This document shows positions 7,309 through 15,414 of a stretch of 31,341 nucleotides of DNA, piece after piece. The translations under genes and the position numbers were made by a program. The stretch comes from JAIEPW01 sp964406035 (GTDB lineage Bacteria > Acidobacteriota > Terriglobia > Bryobacterales > Bryobacteraceae), in assembly GCA_964406035.1 (NCBI GenBank), contig CAYOQB010000051.1:1-31341 (forward strand). The letters are read 5' to 3'. Position 1 is the first letter of the stretch, and every line of letters starts with the position of its first letter. The notes beneath the pieces were generated by a model. The model searched no databases. It had not been told where the DNA came from and worked only from the letters and a program-made list of their open reading frames with translations.

Positions 7309-10300
7309 TCACCCACCCGCCCCCTGCGGCGAGGACGGCGGACCCGCCAACTCCTCCAGCACCGATTGAACAAACGCCAGCAGATCCGACTGCGATTCGC
7401 TTCCGGTCAGCGGCGCCCGCAGCACGCCCGCGGGCGTGAATTGCGCTCCCGCCGTGCGCCGCACCAGGTCCATTAATCGCGCCGGATCCACCTTCGATTG
7501 CTGGTGGAACTTGATATTGATCGCGCCGCCCCGGCGGTCCACCGCTTCAATTCCCATTGATTCGGCAACGGTCTTGAGCATCGCGAACGTCACCAGCGCG
7601 CTCACCGCCTCCGGCGCGGGACCGTAGCGGTCGTTCAACTCGCCGATCACCTTCTCGGCCTGTGTCTTGTCCCGGATATCCGCGATCCGCTTGTAAGCCC
7701 GCAGCCGCTGTTGTTCGTCCGCGATGTACTCGGCGGGAATGCGGATGTCCAGGCCGAGGTTCAGCGCGGAGTGAATCTCCGGCGCGATCTCCTCGCCCTT
7801 CAACTCGCGCACGGTCTCGTCCAGCAGGCGGACATACATGTCGAACCCCACCGCTCCGATATGCCCGTGCTGTTCGCCTCCCAGGATGTTGCCCGCGCCG
7901 CGCAACTCCAGGTCCAGCGCCGCGATTTTGAAGCCGGCGCCCAGGTCGGAAAACTCGCGCAGCGCTGCCAGCCGCTTGCGGGCGATATCGGTTAACTCCG
8001 TGTCCGCGGGAACCAGCAGGTAGGCGTATGCGCGCCGGTTGGAACGCCCCACCCGGCCGCGCAACTGGTATAGCTCCGACAGGCCATAGCGCTCCGCGTT
8101 CTCGATGAGGATGGTGTTCGCCAGGGGAATGTCCAGGCCGTTTTCGACGATCGTCGTGCAGACGAAAACATCGTTCTCGTGCCGCATGAAGCCCAGCAGC
8201 ACCTTCTCCAGGGCCGCCTCTCCCATCTGCCCGTGACCCACTCCGATTCGCGCGTCCGGAACCAGCTCCTGGATGAAAGCGGCGCGCTGCCAGATGGTGT
8301 CCACCCGGTTGTGAACGAAGTAAACCTGGCCCCCGCGTGACAGCTCCTGCTCGATCGCGGAACGGATCAGCGCGCCCTCGAAGGGCGCCACCACGGTATG
8401 CACCGCCAGCCGGTCCTTCGGCGGCGTCTCGATCACGCTCAAATCGCGGATGCCGAGCAAGGACATGTGCAGCGTGCGCGGAATCGGCGTCGCGCTCATC
8501 GATAGCACATGAACGTTCTTGGTCATCTGCTTCAGGCGCTCCTTGTGGCGCACTCCGAAGCGCTGTTCCTCGTCGATCACCACCAGCCCCAGATCGCGAA
8601 ACTCCACATCCTTGGAGAGCAGGCGGTGGGTGCCCACCGCGACGTCCACCTTGCCCGCGTTGATGTCCTCGACCGCCTGCTTCATTTCCTTCGCGTTGCG
8701 GAAGCGGCTGAGCATCTCCACCCGCACCGGGAAAGGCTGGAAGCGGCGCCGGAACGTCTCGAAATGCTGGAACGCGAGCACGGTGGTGGGCGCCAGCACC
8801 GCGACCTGCTTGCCATCCCCCATGGCCTTGAAGGCGGCGCGCATCGCCACCTCGGTCTTGCCGAAGCCGACATCCCCGCACAGCAGCCGGTCCATCGGGA
8901 TGCCGCTCTCCAGATCCCGCTTGATCTGCTTCACCGCGTCCAGTTGATCCTTGGTTTCGGTGTACTCGAACGCGTCCTCGAACTCGCGCTGCCAGTTGGA
9001 GTCAGGCGAGTAGGCGAACCCCGGAGCCATGCGGCGTTCCGCGTAGAGCTTCAGCAGCTCCTCGGCCATGTCGCGCATTTTCGCCTTCACGCGCGACTTG
9101 GTCTTGTTCCAGGTGGCGCCCCCCAGGCGGTCCAGCGGGGGCGCGGACTCGCCCGCGCCCCGGTACTTCTGCACCAGGTCCATGCGCGTCAGCGGGACAT
9201 ACAGCTTGGACTCGCCCGCGTACTCGAGCAGCATGAAGTCGCCCTTCTGCTCGCCCTGGCTGATTTCGCGCAATCCCAGGAACTTGCCCACTCCATGCGT
9301 GGTATGGACCACGAAGTCGCCCGGCTTCAGGTCCGCCAGATCGGCGGCAAACGCGCTCAACTGGCTCTTGGTGAGCGAAGGCCGCGCCACCAGGTCGCTT
9401 GAGTCGAACAGATCCTCGGTTCCGATGATCGCCAGGCGCGAGGTGGGAAACACAACGCCCTTGCGCACCGCGCCCTTGATCAGGAACGTGCTGGCGGCCG
9501 CGCCATGATAGACGCGCTCCGCAAGGTACGCGCTTTGGCCCTCATTCGGCGCCAATCCCAAATGAAACGGAACCGCGTATTCCTGCAGAATGTCCGCCAA
9601 CCGTTCGATCTCGCCATTGGTGGGCGCAAAGTAGGCCACCCGGTAGCCCTGTTCCACCATGGTCTTGGTTTCCGCCACTGCCATCTGCATGCTGCCGTGA
9701 AACGCGACCGCCTGGCGCGAATCGACGTGGGCGGTCGCGGCGCCGACATCCAGCTGGCGCAGCATCACCTGCGTGCGCTTCCGCAGCGACTCCCGCAATT
9801 CCCCCCAGGTGAAGTAGTTGGCGCTCGCGAGCTCGGCCGGCCAGCCCGATTGCCGCTGCCGCTCCTCGTCGTCCAGCCGCTTCCACAGTCGATCCGCCGC
9901 CTGCGCCACTGCTTCCGGCTCGTCCAGCACCACCAGCGCTTCCGGCGACAGCGAGAACAGCGATCGCGTGCGCGGACGGGCCAGCGGCACCGCGAATTCC
10001 CAACCCGGAAACGCGTCGCCCGGGCTTGCTACGCCCTGATAATCCAGCTTCTCCGCCAGCTCATGGAACAGCGCGCGAGACTTCGGGTACTCGACCAGCG
10101 GCAGCACGAGCGCTTCGTTCACTTTCAGAACGCTGCGCTGCGTCTCCACGTCGAAGCGGCGGATGGATTCCACCTCGTCTCCGAAAAACTCGACCCGGAC
10201 GGGCTGCTCGCTTTCCGCCGGGAATACGTCGAGAATGCCGCCCCGAACCGAATACTCGCCGGTCATCTCCACCGGCTCCCGACGCTCGTATCCGATGCTC

Positions 10301-10812
10301 TCCAGGTGCGCGAGCACCAGGTCCAGCGGCAGTTCCTCCCCCGTCTTCAAGTGAATCGAGAGTTGGCGGTAGAACTCCGGATCCTCCACCTTCAGCAACG
10401 CCGACACCACCGGAGTCACCGTGACCGGGGCGCGCCGCCCCGCCATCCGCAAAAGACCGGTGGCGCGCTGCTCCCCGATCTCGGCATGCGGCGATAGCTT
10501 CTGGAATGGCAGCACGTCCAGCGCCGGGATCAGTTGCGGCCGCGGCAGCTCGGCTCGGCCCACCAACAGATCGAAGAACGTCTGCAACAGTTCTGTCAGG
10601 GATTCGGCTTCCGCGTTCCCATCGGTGACGATCACCAGCGGACGCTCCGTAGCCTGCCACAGCAAGGTGAGATAAATCGCCTTGCCCGTCGTGCTCAGGC
10701 CGGAGAGCGAAACTTCGGGATCGCCGCCGCGCGTCAGCTTCCCGGCGATGTCCTGGAAAGCAGGGTCGCGCGCCAGCGACAGAAAGAGATCGCGTACGGC
10801 GGGGTGGATCAC
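7309..10812 (-). CDS. mfd: Transcription-repair coupling factor Mfd
   Basis: 1167 residues, typical of Mfd. It displaces stalled RNA polymerase from DNA lesions with ATP-driven translocation and recruits UvrA. The N-terminal UvrB-like modules (GKAIYLTLLWQA, then EMTGEYSVRGGILDVFP near residue 180) lead to the CarD-like RNA polymerase interaction domain (PGDFVVHTTHGVGKFLG). The superfamily 2 motor follows, with Walker A GDVGFGKTEVA at about 642-652, DEEQRFGVRHKERLK at about 745, SMSATPIPRTLHMSLLG, and motif VI RGRVGRSNRRAYAY. The C-terminal TRCF domain closes it. The start is a GTG (10810-10812) just 12 bases after rfaE2, with a weak ribosome binding site, so it is probably cotranscribed with that gene. 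The Ala/Gly/Pro-rich C terminus ends at a TGA 59 bases past the DUF4760 gene start. Confidence 0.97.
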   Translation of the reverse strand: MIHPAVRDLFLSLARDPAFQDIAGKLTRGGDPEVSLSGLSTTGKAIYLTLLWQATERPLVIVTDGNAEAESLTELLQTFFDLLVGRAELPRPQLIPALDVLPFQKLSPHAEIGEQRATGLLRMAGRRAPVTVTPVVSALLKVEDPEFYRQLSIHLKTGEELPLDLVLAHLESIGYERREPVEMTGEYSVRGGILDVFPAESEQPVRVEFFGDEVESIRRFDVETQRSVLKVNEALVLPLVEYPKSRALFHELAEKLDYQGVASPGDAFPGWEFAVPLARPRTRSLFSLSPEALVVLDEPEAVAQAADRLWKRLDDEERQRQSGWPAELASANYFTWGELRESLRKRTQVMLRQLDVGAATAHVDSRQAVAFHGSMQMAVAETKTMVEQGYRVAYFAPTNGEIERLADILQEYAVPFHLGLAPNEGQSAYLAERVYHGAAASTFLIKGAVRKGVVFPTSRLAIIGTEDLFDSSDLVARPSLTKSQLSAFAADLADLKPGDFVVHTTHGVGKFLGLREISQGEQKGDFMLLEYAGESKLYVPLTRMDLVQKYRGAGESAPPLDRLGGATWNKTKSRVKAKMRDMAEELLKLYAERRMAPGFAYSPDSNWQREFEDAFEYTETKDQLDAVKQIKRDLESGIPMDRLLCGDVGFGKTEVAMRAAFKAMGDGKQVAVLAPTTVLAFQHFETFRRRFQPFPVRVEMLSRFRNAKEMKQAVEDINAGKVDVAVGTHRLLSKDVEFRDLGLVVIDEEQRFGVRHKERLKQMTKNVHVLSMSATPIPRTLHMSLLGIRDLSVIETPPKDRLAVHTVVAPFEGALIRSAIEQELSRGGQVYFVHNRVDTIWQRAAFIQELVPDARIGVGHGQMGEAALEKVLLGFMRHENDVFVCTTIVENGLDIPLANTILIENAERYGLSELYQLRGRVGRSNRRAYAYLLVPADTELTDIARKRLAALREFSDLGAGFKIAALDLELRGAGNILGGEQHGHIGAVGFDMYVRLLDETVRELKGEEIAPEIHSALNLGLDIRIPAEYIADEQQRLRAYKRIADIRDKTQAEKVIGELNDRYGPAPEAVSALVTFAMLKTVAESMGIEAVDRRGGAINIKFHQQSKVDPARLMDLVRRTAGAQFTPAGVLRAPLTGSESQSDLLAFVQSVLEELAGPPSSPQGAGG

Positions 10813-10824
10813 GTCAGATCGCGC

Positions 10825-11313
10825 TCAGGCGCCCGCCGCGCGCGCGGCCCGCGCCAGCAGCTCTTTTTCAATGTTGGTGGTGGAGAATCCGGCTTCCAGC
10901 GGCAGCAGCATCACCCTGCCCCCCGCGGCTTCCACTTCCTCCCGCCCGGCGACGAAATGCGACCAGTCCGAGCCTTTCACCAGAATGTCAGGAAGCACCT
11001 CCGCGATCAGCTCACGCGGCGTATCTTCGTTGAAGAAGCAGACCGCGTCCACGGCTTCCAGCGCGGCGGCCATCGCGGCCCGATCCTCCTGCTTCATCAG
11101 CGGACGCGAGGGTCCCTTCAGCTTCGCGACGCTAGCGTCGGTGTTGAGCGCGAGCACCAGGATATCGCCCAGGTTGCGCGCCGCCTCCAGCAGTCGGATG
11201 TGGCCTGGATGCAATATGTCATAGCAGCCGTTCGTGAACACCACAGTCCGGCCCTCGCGCTTCCAGTCCGCGCGCGCCTTCAGCAGGTCATCCTTGCTGT
11301 AGAACTTGCCCAT
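10825..11313 (-). CDS. rfaE2: RfaE2-type heptose-1-phosphate adenylyltransferase
   Basis: 162 residues, a stand-alone version of the C-terminal domain of HldE. It belongs to the cytidylyltransferase-like HxGH superfamily: TNGCYDILHPGHIRLL at residues 27-42 contains H35-P-G-H38, and GFSTTNI at 142-148 supplies the second nucleotide-binding motif (STT). The expected reaction is ATP plus D-glycero-beta-D-manno-heptose 1-phosphate giving ADP-heptose and PPi, for lipopolysaccharide inner core. The kinase half (HldA/RfaE1) is not in the window. The ATG 11311-11313 is preceded by AGCAGG, very close to the start. Gaps of 21 bases to the upstream beta-propeller gene and 12 to mfd suggest one transcript. 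Confidence 0.92.
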   Translation of the reverse strand: MGKFYSKDDLLKARADWKREGRTVVFTNGCYDILHPGHIRLLEAARNLGDILVLALNTDASVAKLKGPSRPLMKQEDRAAMAAALEAVDAVCFFNEDTPRELIAEVLPDILVKGSDWSHFVAGREEVEAAGGRVMLLPLEAGFSTTNIEKELLARAARAAGA

Positions 11314-11334
11314 CCTGCTTTATTGTAAACGGCG

Positions 11335-12477
11335 CTATTCGCCGAAGCAGTACAACTTGCCGTCCTGCGTTCCGATCACCACGCGTCCCTGCGCCACCGC
11401 CGGCGATGCCGAGAACGGCGCGCCGCCCGTGAATTCCCACATCTTGGCGCCCGTTTTCAGATTCAGAGCGACGAAGTTGCCATCGTTGGATCCGATAAAC
11501 ACGCGATCGCCGACCACCGCGGGCGAAGACTCCACGCGCGCCTTGGTGCCGTAGCTCCAGATCACCTTGCCGGTCTTCTGATCCAGCGCGTACACGAACT
11601 TGTCGCGTCCGCCGAGGATCACCTTGCCGTCGGCCAGCGCGGCTGACGAATAGAACGGAAACTGCCGCTTGGGATTCTCGTACCGCCACAGGCGCTTCTT
11701 GGTCTTCAGGTCGAAGGCGAGTACGTCGTTGTCGAAGGTCCCGAAGTACGTGGCGCCGGTGCCCATGGCGGGCGAAGCTCCGGCATACGATCCGGTTACG
11801 ATCTGCGCCACCTCGACACCGTCCGAAATGCGAATCCCGCGCAGCACGCCGTCACACCCCGAGATATAGGCGACGCCGTTCGCCACCGCCGCCGTGGCAT
11901 GAACCGGCCCGTTGGTCTTCACCTGCCACAGGGGCTTGCCGGTCTTCAGCGCGAGCCCGTGCAGGCTGCCGTCGTAGGATCCAATGATCACGCGATCGCC
12001 GACGATCACCGGCGATGCCTTGATCTCGTTCTGCGCCTCGAAAGTCCATACCGCTTTCCCGGTGGCGGCGTTCACGGCATGAACCGTGCCCGCCAGGTCG
12101 CCGATGATCACCAGCCCTTGCGCCACCGCCGGTGAAGACTCGCCGATGCCACCGTCCTTGGCCTTGTACTTCCACTTCAGTTTGCCATCGGAAAGCTGAA
12201 TCGCGAGCAGTTCGCTCGCCTGCGAGCCAACGTAGACGGTGCCGTCCACGATCGCCGCGGAGGATTCGATGGGTTCGCCCGCGTCGTAGGTCCACAGCAG
12301 CTTCAGGTTCGCGGGCAGCGTCGAACCGGCCACTCCGGTGAGATTCGGGTTGCCCCGGAACTGCGGCCACTCGTCGCGAATCGCGGGTCCGGCCGCGCCG
12401 GCGCCGGATGCGCTGCGAGCCGGCGCTTGGGCCGCTGCCGCCAAGACACTTATCAATCCCACTGCTAGTAAGCGCAT
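11335..12477 (-). CDS. Secreted PQQ-type beta-propeller repeat protein
   Basis: 380 residues. The signal peptide (MRLLAVGLISVLAAAAQA) is followed by WPQFRGNPNLTGVAG and then seven or so PQQ-like blades with the recurring pattern GKxxWxxxxGxxxxSSPAVxxGxVxIGSxDGxxxAL. Such proteins are periplasmic. They may be scaffolds like BamB or PQQ-quinoprotein relatives. The catalytic residues of true PQQ dehydrogenases cannot be assigned here. The start at 12477 is chosen because GGAG lies 9 bases upstream and the signal peptide begins there. The frame stays open to 12777, but this extension runs through the alcohol dehydrogenase gene and is a shadow. The start overlaps the dehydrogenase stop by 13 bases, so translation is likely coupled. 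Confidence 0.88.
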   Translation of the reverse strand: MRLLAVGLISVLAAAAQAPARSASGAGAAGPAIRDEWPQFRGNPNLTGVAGSTLPANLKLLWTYDAGEPIESSAAIVDGTVYVGSQASELLAIQLSDGKLKWKYKAKDGGIGESSPAVAQGLVIIGDLAGTVHAVNAATGKAVWTFEAQNEIKASPVIVGDRVIIGSYDGSLHGLALKTGKPLWQVKTNGPVHATAAVANGVAYISGCDGVLRGIRISDGVEVAQIVTGSYAGASPAMGTGATYFGTFDNDVLAFDLKTKKRLWRYENPKRQFPFYSSAALADGKVILGGRDKFVYALDQKTGKVIWSYGTKARVESSPAVVGDRVFIGSNDGNFVALNLKTGAKMWEFTGGAPFSASPAVAQGRVVIGTQDGKLYCFGE

Positions 12478-13568
12478 TCGTAAATCTCCAGGGCTCCCGC
12501 CCGATCGAACGGCCGGGGATTGAACTTCCCGGTCCACTGCTGAGCGGCGGCGTCCGCCAGACGCGGCAAACTCTCCTCCGGTATAAATAGATGCCGCAGC
12601 CGCGCGGGAAGGTGCGCCGCCGCCGCCAGATCCTTCAGTCGCCGCGGCAGATCCGGGCTCAGGTCGCGATACCGCCCATCCACCACCGGCTGATTCCAGC
12701 GGACCACGTGCCGCAGCAGCGACGCGATCGCCACCCCGTGCGTAATCCCAAACTCCGCGGTCAAGGGATTGGCGCACGCGTGGGTCGAACCCAGCATCGA
12801 GTTCTCAATCGCCATCCCCGCCAGGTGCGACCCCAGCAGCATGCGGCCGCGCGCTTCCAGATCCTCGGGATGCGTCAGCACCCGCTCGAAACTCCCGTTC
12901 AACAGCCGCCACGCCTCCCGCGAATACACTTCCGAAATCGCGTTCCGCTTCGTGGTGACAAACGTCTCCACCGCGTGCGACAGCGCGTCATAACCGGTGG
13001 TGGCCGTCAGGTCGCGAGGCTGGGTCAGCGTCAGTTCCGGATCGAGGATGGCGATCGCGAACGCCGCCTGAGGGTCGCCGCAGGCCATCTTGACATGCGT
13101 TTCCGCATCGCTGATGATCGCGTACGTCTGCGCCTCGCTGCCCGTCCCCGCCGTGGTCGGAACCCCGATCATGGGCAGCATCGGGCGCGTCGCCTTGGCC
13201 CATCCCCAGTAGTCCTTCATGCTGCCGCCGTTGGTCAGCACGAAATTGACGCCTTTGGCGCAATCGAGCGAACTGCCGCCTCCCAGGCCGATGATCAGGT
13301 CCACCCCGGCGTCGGCCGCTGCCCGGCGTCCGGCTTCCACCATGTCCGAATCGGGATTCGGTCCGAAATCGTGGAAGGTAGCGACGCTCAGCCCCTCCGC
13401 CTGCAGCAGCCGCTCGGCATCGCCGGCATACCCGGCGCGCCGCATGCCCTCGTCGGCCACCAGCAGCACGCGGCTGGCCCCCGCCTCGCGCGAGAGGCGG
13501 CCCAGGTTCCGGAACTCGCCGGCGCCAAAACGCACACGCGTCCGCGGATACAGATCGAAGCCGTTCAT
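12465..13568 (-). CDS. Iron-containing alcohol dehydrogenase
   Basis: 367 residues of the group III Fe-ADH family, NAD(P)-dependent and cytoplasmic. GLGGGSSLDCAKG at 94-106 is the dinucleotide-binding signature, and PTTAGTGSEAQTYAII at 137-152 is the family hallmark. Metal ligands are visible as D194 and H198 (GYDALSHAVET), H263 (GSTHACANPL) and H277 (GITHGVAI), matching the spacing known from FucO-type enzymes. The substrate alcohol or aldehyde cannot be told. The ATG at 13566-13568 (MNGFDLYPRTRVRFGAG) is where homology begins. The open frame continues to 13691 but only through the promoter and end of the phosphofructokinase gene. The stop lies 13 bases inside the following beta-propeller gene. 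Confidence 0.92.
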   Translation of the reverse strand: MNGFDLYPRTRVRFGAGEFRNLGRLSREAGASRVLLVADEGMRRAGYAGDAERLLQAEGLSVATFHDFGPNPDSDMVEAGRRAAADAGVDLIIGLGGGSSLDCAKGVNFVLTNGGSMKDYWGWAKATRPMLPMIGVPTTAGTGSEAQTYAIISDAETHVKMACGDPQAAFAIAILDPELTLTQPRDLTATTGYDALSHAVETFVTTKRNAISEVYSREAWRLLNGSFERVLTHPEDLEARGRMLLGSHLAGMAIENSMLGSTHACANPLTAEFGITHGVAIASLLRHVVRWNQPVVDGRYRDLSPDLPRRLKDLAAAAHLPARLRHLFIPEESLPRLADAAAQQWTGKFNPRPFDRAGALEIYECAY

Positions 13569-13645
13569 TTTGCTCGGGAGAACTCCAGTATAACGCCCAC
13601 CGGCCTGTTGGACGTCCCCGCGCACCAAAGGTTTTCGGACCTCCG

Positions 13646-14899
13646 TTAAGCCAGGTCCGGCTGCCCGGTGGCCGACAACACCGATTTCCATTCCAGGCCG
13701 CCCACTTGCACCCGGCGGCGTTCGCTGGCCACCCGATCCAGGGGAACGTGAATAAACAAATCATGCTGCAGCCCGATCATCACGTCCGTTTTGCCGGCCA
13801 CGGCGGCGTGCACCGCGTTGCGCGCATATAGATCGCAAAGCAGCGCGTCGGGCGTGTTCGCGGGACGGCTGCGAATGATGTAGCTCGGATCGATGTACTT
13901 CAAATTGATGGACATACGCCCGGCGAAGTGGCTCACAATGCGGTCCTGCAAGTACGGTCCGATATCCGCCAGCTTGCGGTTGCCGGAGGCATCGCGCCCA
14001 ACCTGGGCGTCCGGGTCGCGCAGCAGTTCCTGACCCGCCCCCTCAGCCACCGCGATCACCGCGTGGCCGCGGTCGAGCAGCCGCTCCTGCAACGCCATCA
14101 GAAACTTGTCCATGCGAAACGGCGCTTCCGGAATCAGCGTGAAATTCACTTCCTGGCTGGCCAGCGTGGCCCCGGTCGCAATAAATCCCGCTTCCCGGCC
14201 CATCAGCTTCACCAGACCGACTCCGTTCACCTGAGCACGCGCCTCGTTGTGGGCGCTGTCCAGCACGTTCCGGGCCTCCTCCACGGCCGTTTGATAGCCG
14301 AACGTTACCGTTACATAAGGGACGTCGTTATCAATCGTTTTTGGCACGCCGACCACCGCCAGCGAGTAGCCCTTGCGAATCGCCGCCTGGGCGATCGCAT
14401 GCGCCCCGCGCAGTCCGCCGTCACCGCCGACGCACAGCAGAATCTGGATACCCCGCTTCACCAGAAAATCCACCATGACATCCGGATCCACCCGGCCGCG
14501 TGAAGTGCCCAGCAAAGTCCCGCCCTGGCGGTGGATGTCGCTGACGATCCTGGGCGTGAGCTCCACCGGCTCGAAGCCGTTGGCCGGATTCAGACCCTGA
14601 TACCCGTAGCGGATTCCCAGCACCGTCGGAACCCCATAGTGATGATGGAGTTCCAAGAACGCCGACCGGATCACGTTGTTCAGGCCCGGGCACAGCCCGC
14701 CGCAGGTGACGATGGCCGCCCGTGTCTTGGGCAGCGGAAAGAAAACACGCTTGCGCGGTCCCGCCTGTTCGAACAGTTCTCCGTCCGCTGTCGGGCCATG
14801 TGCGGTGCGCAGAACCCCGGAGGGCACCATCTGCTCTTCATCCACCGCCCAATCGAGCGGCGAGTCGTATTTCCGCGGCCCCAATTCCAGGATCTTCAT
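13646..14899 (-). CDS. ATP-dependent 6-phosphofructokinase, plant-like/clade X type
   Basis: 417 residues, longer than the 320-residue classical bacterial PfkA. TCGGLCPGLNNVIR at 65-78 and GIRYGYQGL at 95-103 are the N-terminal signature of this long clade. GGDGG at 158-162 has Gly where PPi-dependent enzymes have a second Asp, pointing to ATP as phosphoryl donor. PKTIDND at 186-192 holds the catalytic Asp (D190) plus the Lys common in PPi enzymes and in this clade. LMGREAGFIA is the fructose 6-phosphate binding block. The ATG 14897-14899 (MKILELGPRKY) is chosen with GAGCGAG about 10 bases upstream. A GTG at 14956 would add 19 poorly conserved residues. A 77-base gap separates it from the dehydrogenase gene. 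It is divergent from the gene at 14992. Confidence 0.9.
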   Translation of the reverse strand: MKILELGPRKYDSPLDWAVDEEQMVPSGVLRTAHGPTADGELFEQAGPRKRVFFPLPKTRAAIVTCGGLCPGLNNVIRSAFLELHHHYGVPTVLGIRYGYQGLNPANGFEPVELTPRIVSDIHRQGGTLLGTSRGRVDPDVMVDFLVKRGIQILLCVGGDGGLRGAHAIAQAAIRKGYSLAVVGVPKTIDNDVPYVTVTFGYQTAVEEARNVLDSAHNEARAQVNGVGLVKLMGREAGFIATGATLASQEVNFTLIPEAPFRMDKFLMALQERLLDRGHAVIAVAEGAGQELLRDPDAQVGRDASGNRKLADIGPYLQDRIVSHFAGRMSINLKYIDPSYIIRSRPANTPDALLCDLYARNAVHAAVAGKTDVMIGLQHDLFIHVPLDRVASERRRVQVGGLEWKSVLSATGQPDLA

Positions 14900-14950
14900 C
14901 GGCTGGTCTCGCTCTGGTACTAGAGTATCGAATCGAACCGCGCCCGAATC

Positions 14951-14979
14951 TTGCACACCCCTCCCCGTCTGTTTAAGAT
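14951..14979 (+). promoter_or_regulatory. Promoter of the gene at 14992
   Basis: TTGCAC (14951-14956), a 17-base spacer and TAAGAT (14974-14979) match a sigma-70-type promoter. The -10 ends 12 bases before the ATG, so the leader would be about 6 bases and the GGAG at 14981-14984 would lie at or before the transcription start. Confidence 0.55.
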
Positions 14980-14991
14980 GGAGTCAACCCA

Positions 14992-15366
14992 ATGCGGCAT
15001 ACCCACCTGGGACATTCGCATTTCCGGCCGCACTCCAGCCTCAGCGATGAGGTGAACCGCAACATCGTCCGCTCCGAGATCGAGGGCGGAGTGTACCTGA
15101 TCGACCTGCCTCCGAACACCACGCTGGAGATCGAAACCCAGAATCGCTGGTACACGCTCGTACACCAGGGTCAAGGTAAAGCGCTGATTTCGGGACATCC
15201 CCGCTTCTGCCCCGAACCGGTGATGGTTCGCGTCACCGGATCGAACTGGGGCGGCTCGATGGTCAAGCAATCCTACGTCGGCCGGGGCATGCATCTCGAA
15301 TTCCGTCATCCGGACTACAAGGCGCCCATCATCACGTCCGCGATCGTGGACATTCGCCTGCGCTAA
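14992..15366 (+). CDS. Conserved protein of unknown function
   Basis: 124 residues, no signal peptide or membrane segment, mostly beta-strand by composition. The N terminus is His-rich (RHTHLGHSHFRPH, five His in 13 residues). Later blocks are VYLIDLPPNTTLEIET, SGHPRFCPEPVMVRVTGSNWGG and GRGMHLEFRHP. I recognise no named domain. The strand-rich pattern would be compatible with a small barrel, but I do not assign one. A GGAG 7 bases before the ATG supports the start. It lies 48 bases before a PhoR-like kinase gene and may be cotranscribed with it. The His-rich N terminus could bind metal, which is inference only. Confidence 0.75.
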   Translation: MRHTHLGHSHFRPHSSLSDEVNRNIVRSEIEGGVYLIDLPPNTTLEIETQNRWYTLVHQGQGKALISGHPRFCPEPVMVRVTGSNWGGSMVKQSYVGRGMHLEFRHPDYKAPIITSAIVDIRLR

Positions 15367-15397
15367 CCGCCGCGGTCGTCGGCCGGCCCGAAGACGC

Positions 15398-15403
15398 GAT
15401 AAT
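15398..15403 (+). promoter_or_regulatory. -10-like element before the sensor kinase gene
   Basis: GATAAT ends 11 bases before the ATG at 15415, followed by AAGGAA that could be a ribosome binding site. The two readings compete: if the hexamer is a promoter the AAGGA is largely untranscribed. No clear -35. Confidence 0.3.
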
Positions 15404-15414
15404 AAGGAAACTCC

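Noticed and set aside
12478..12777. N-terminal extension of the beta-propeller frame
   Set aside because: It runs antisense-free but out of frame through the alcohol dehydrogenase gene; a signal peptide with a GGAG site begins at 12477.
13569..13691. N-terminal extension of the alcohol dehydrogenase frame
   Set aside because: Family homology starts at MNGFDLYPRT (13568); the extension overlaps the end of the phosphofructokinase gene.
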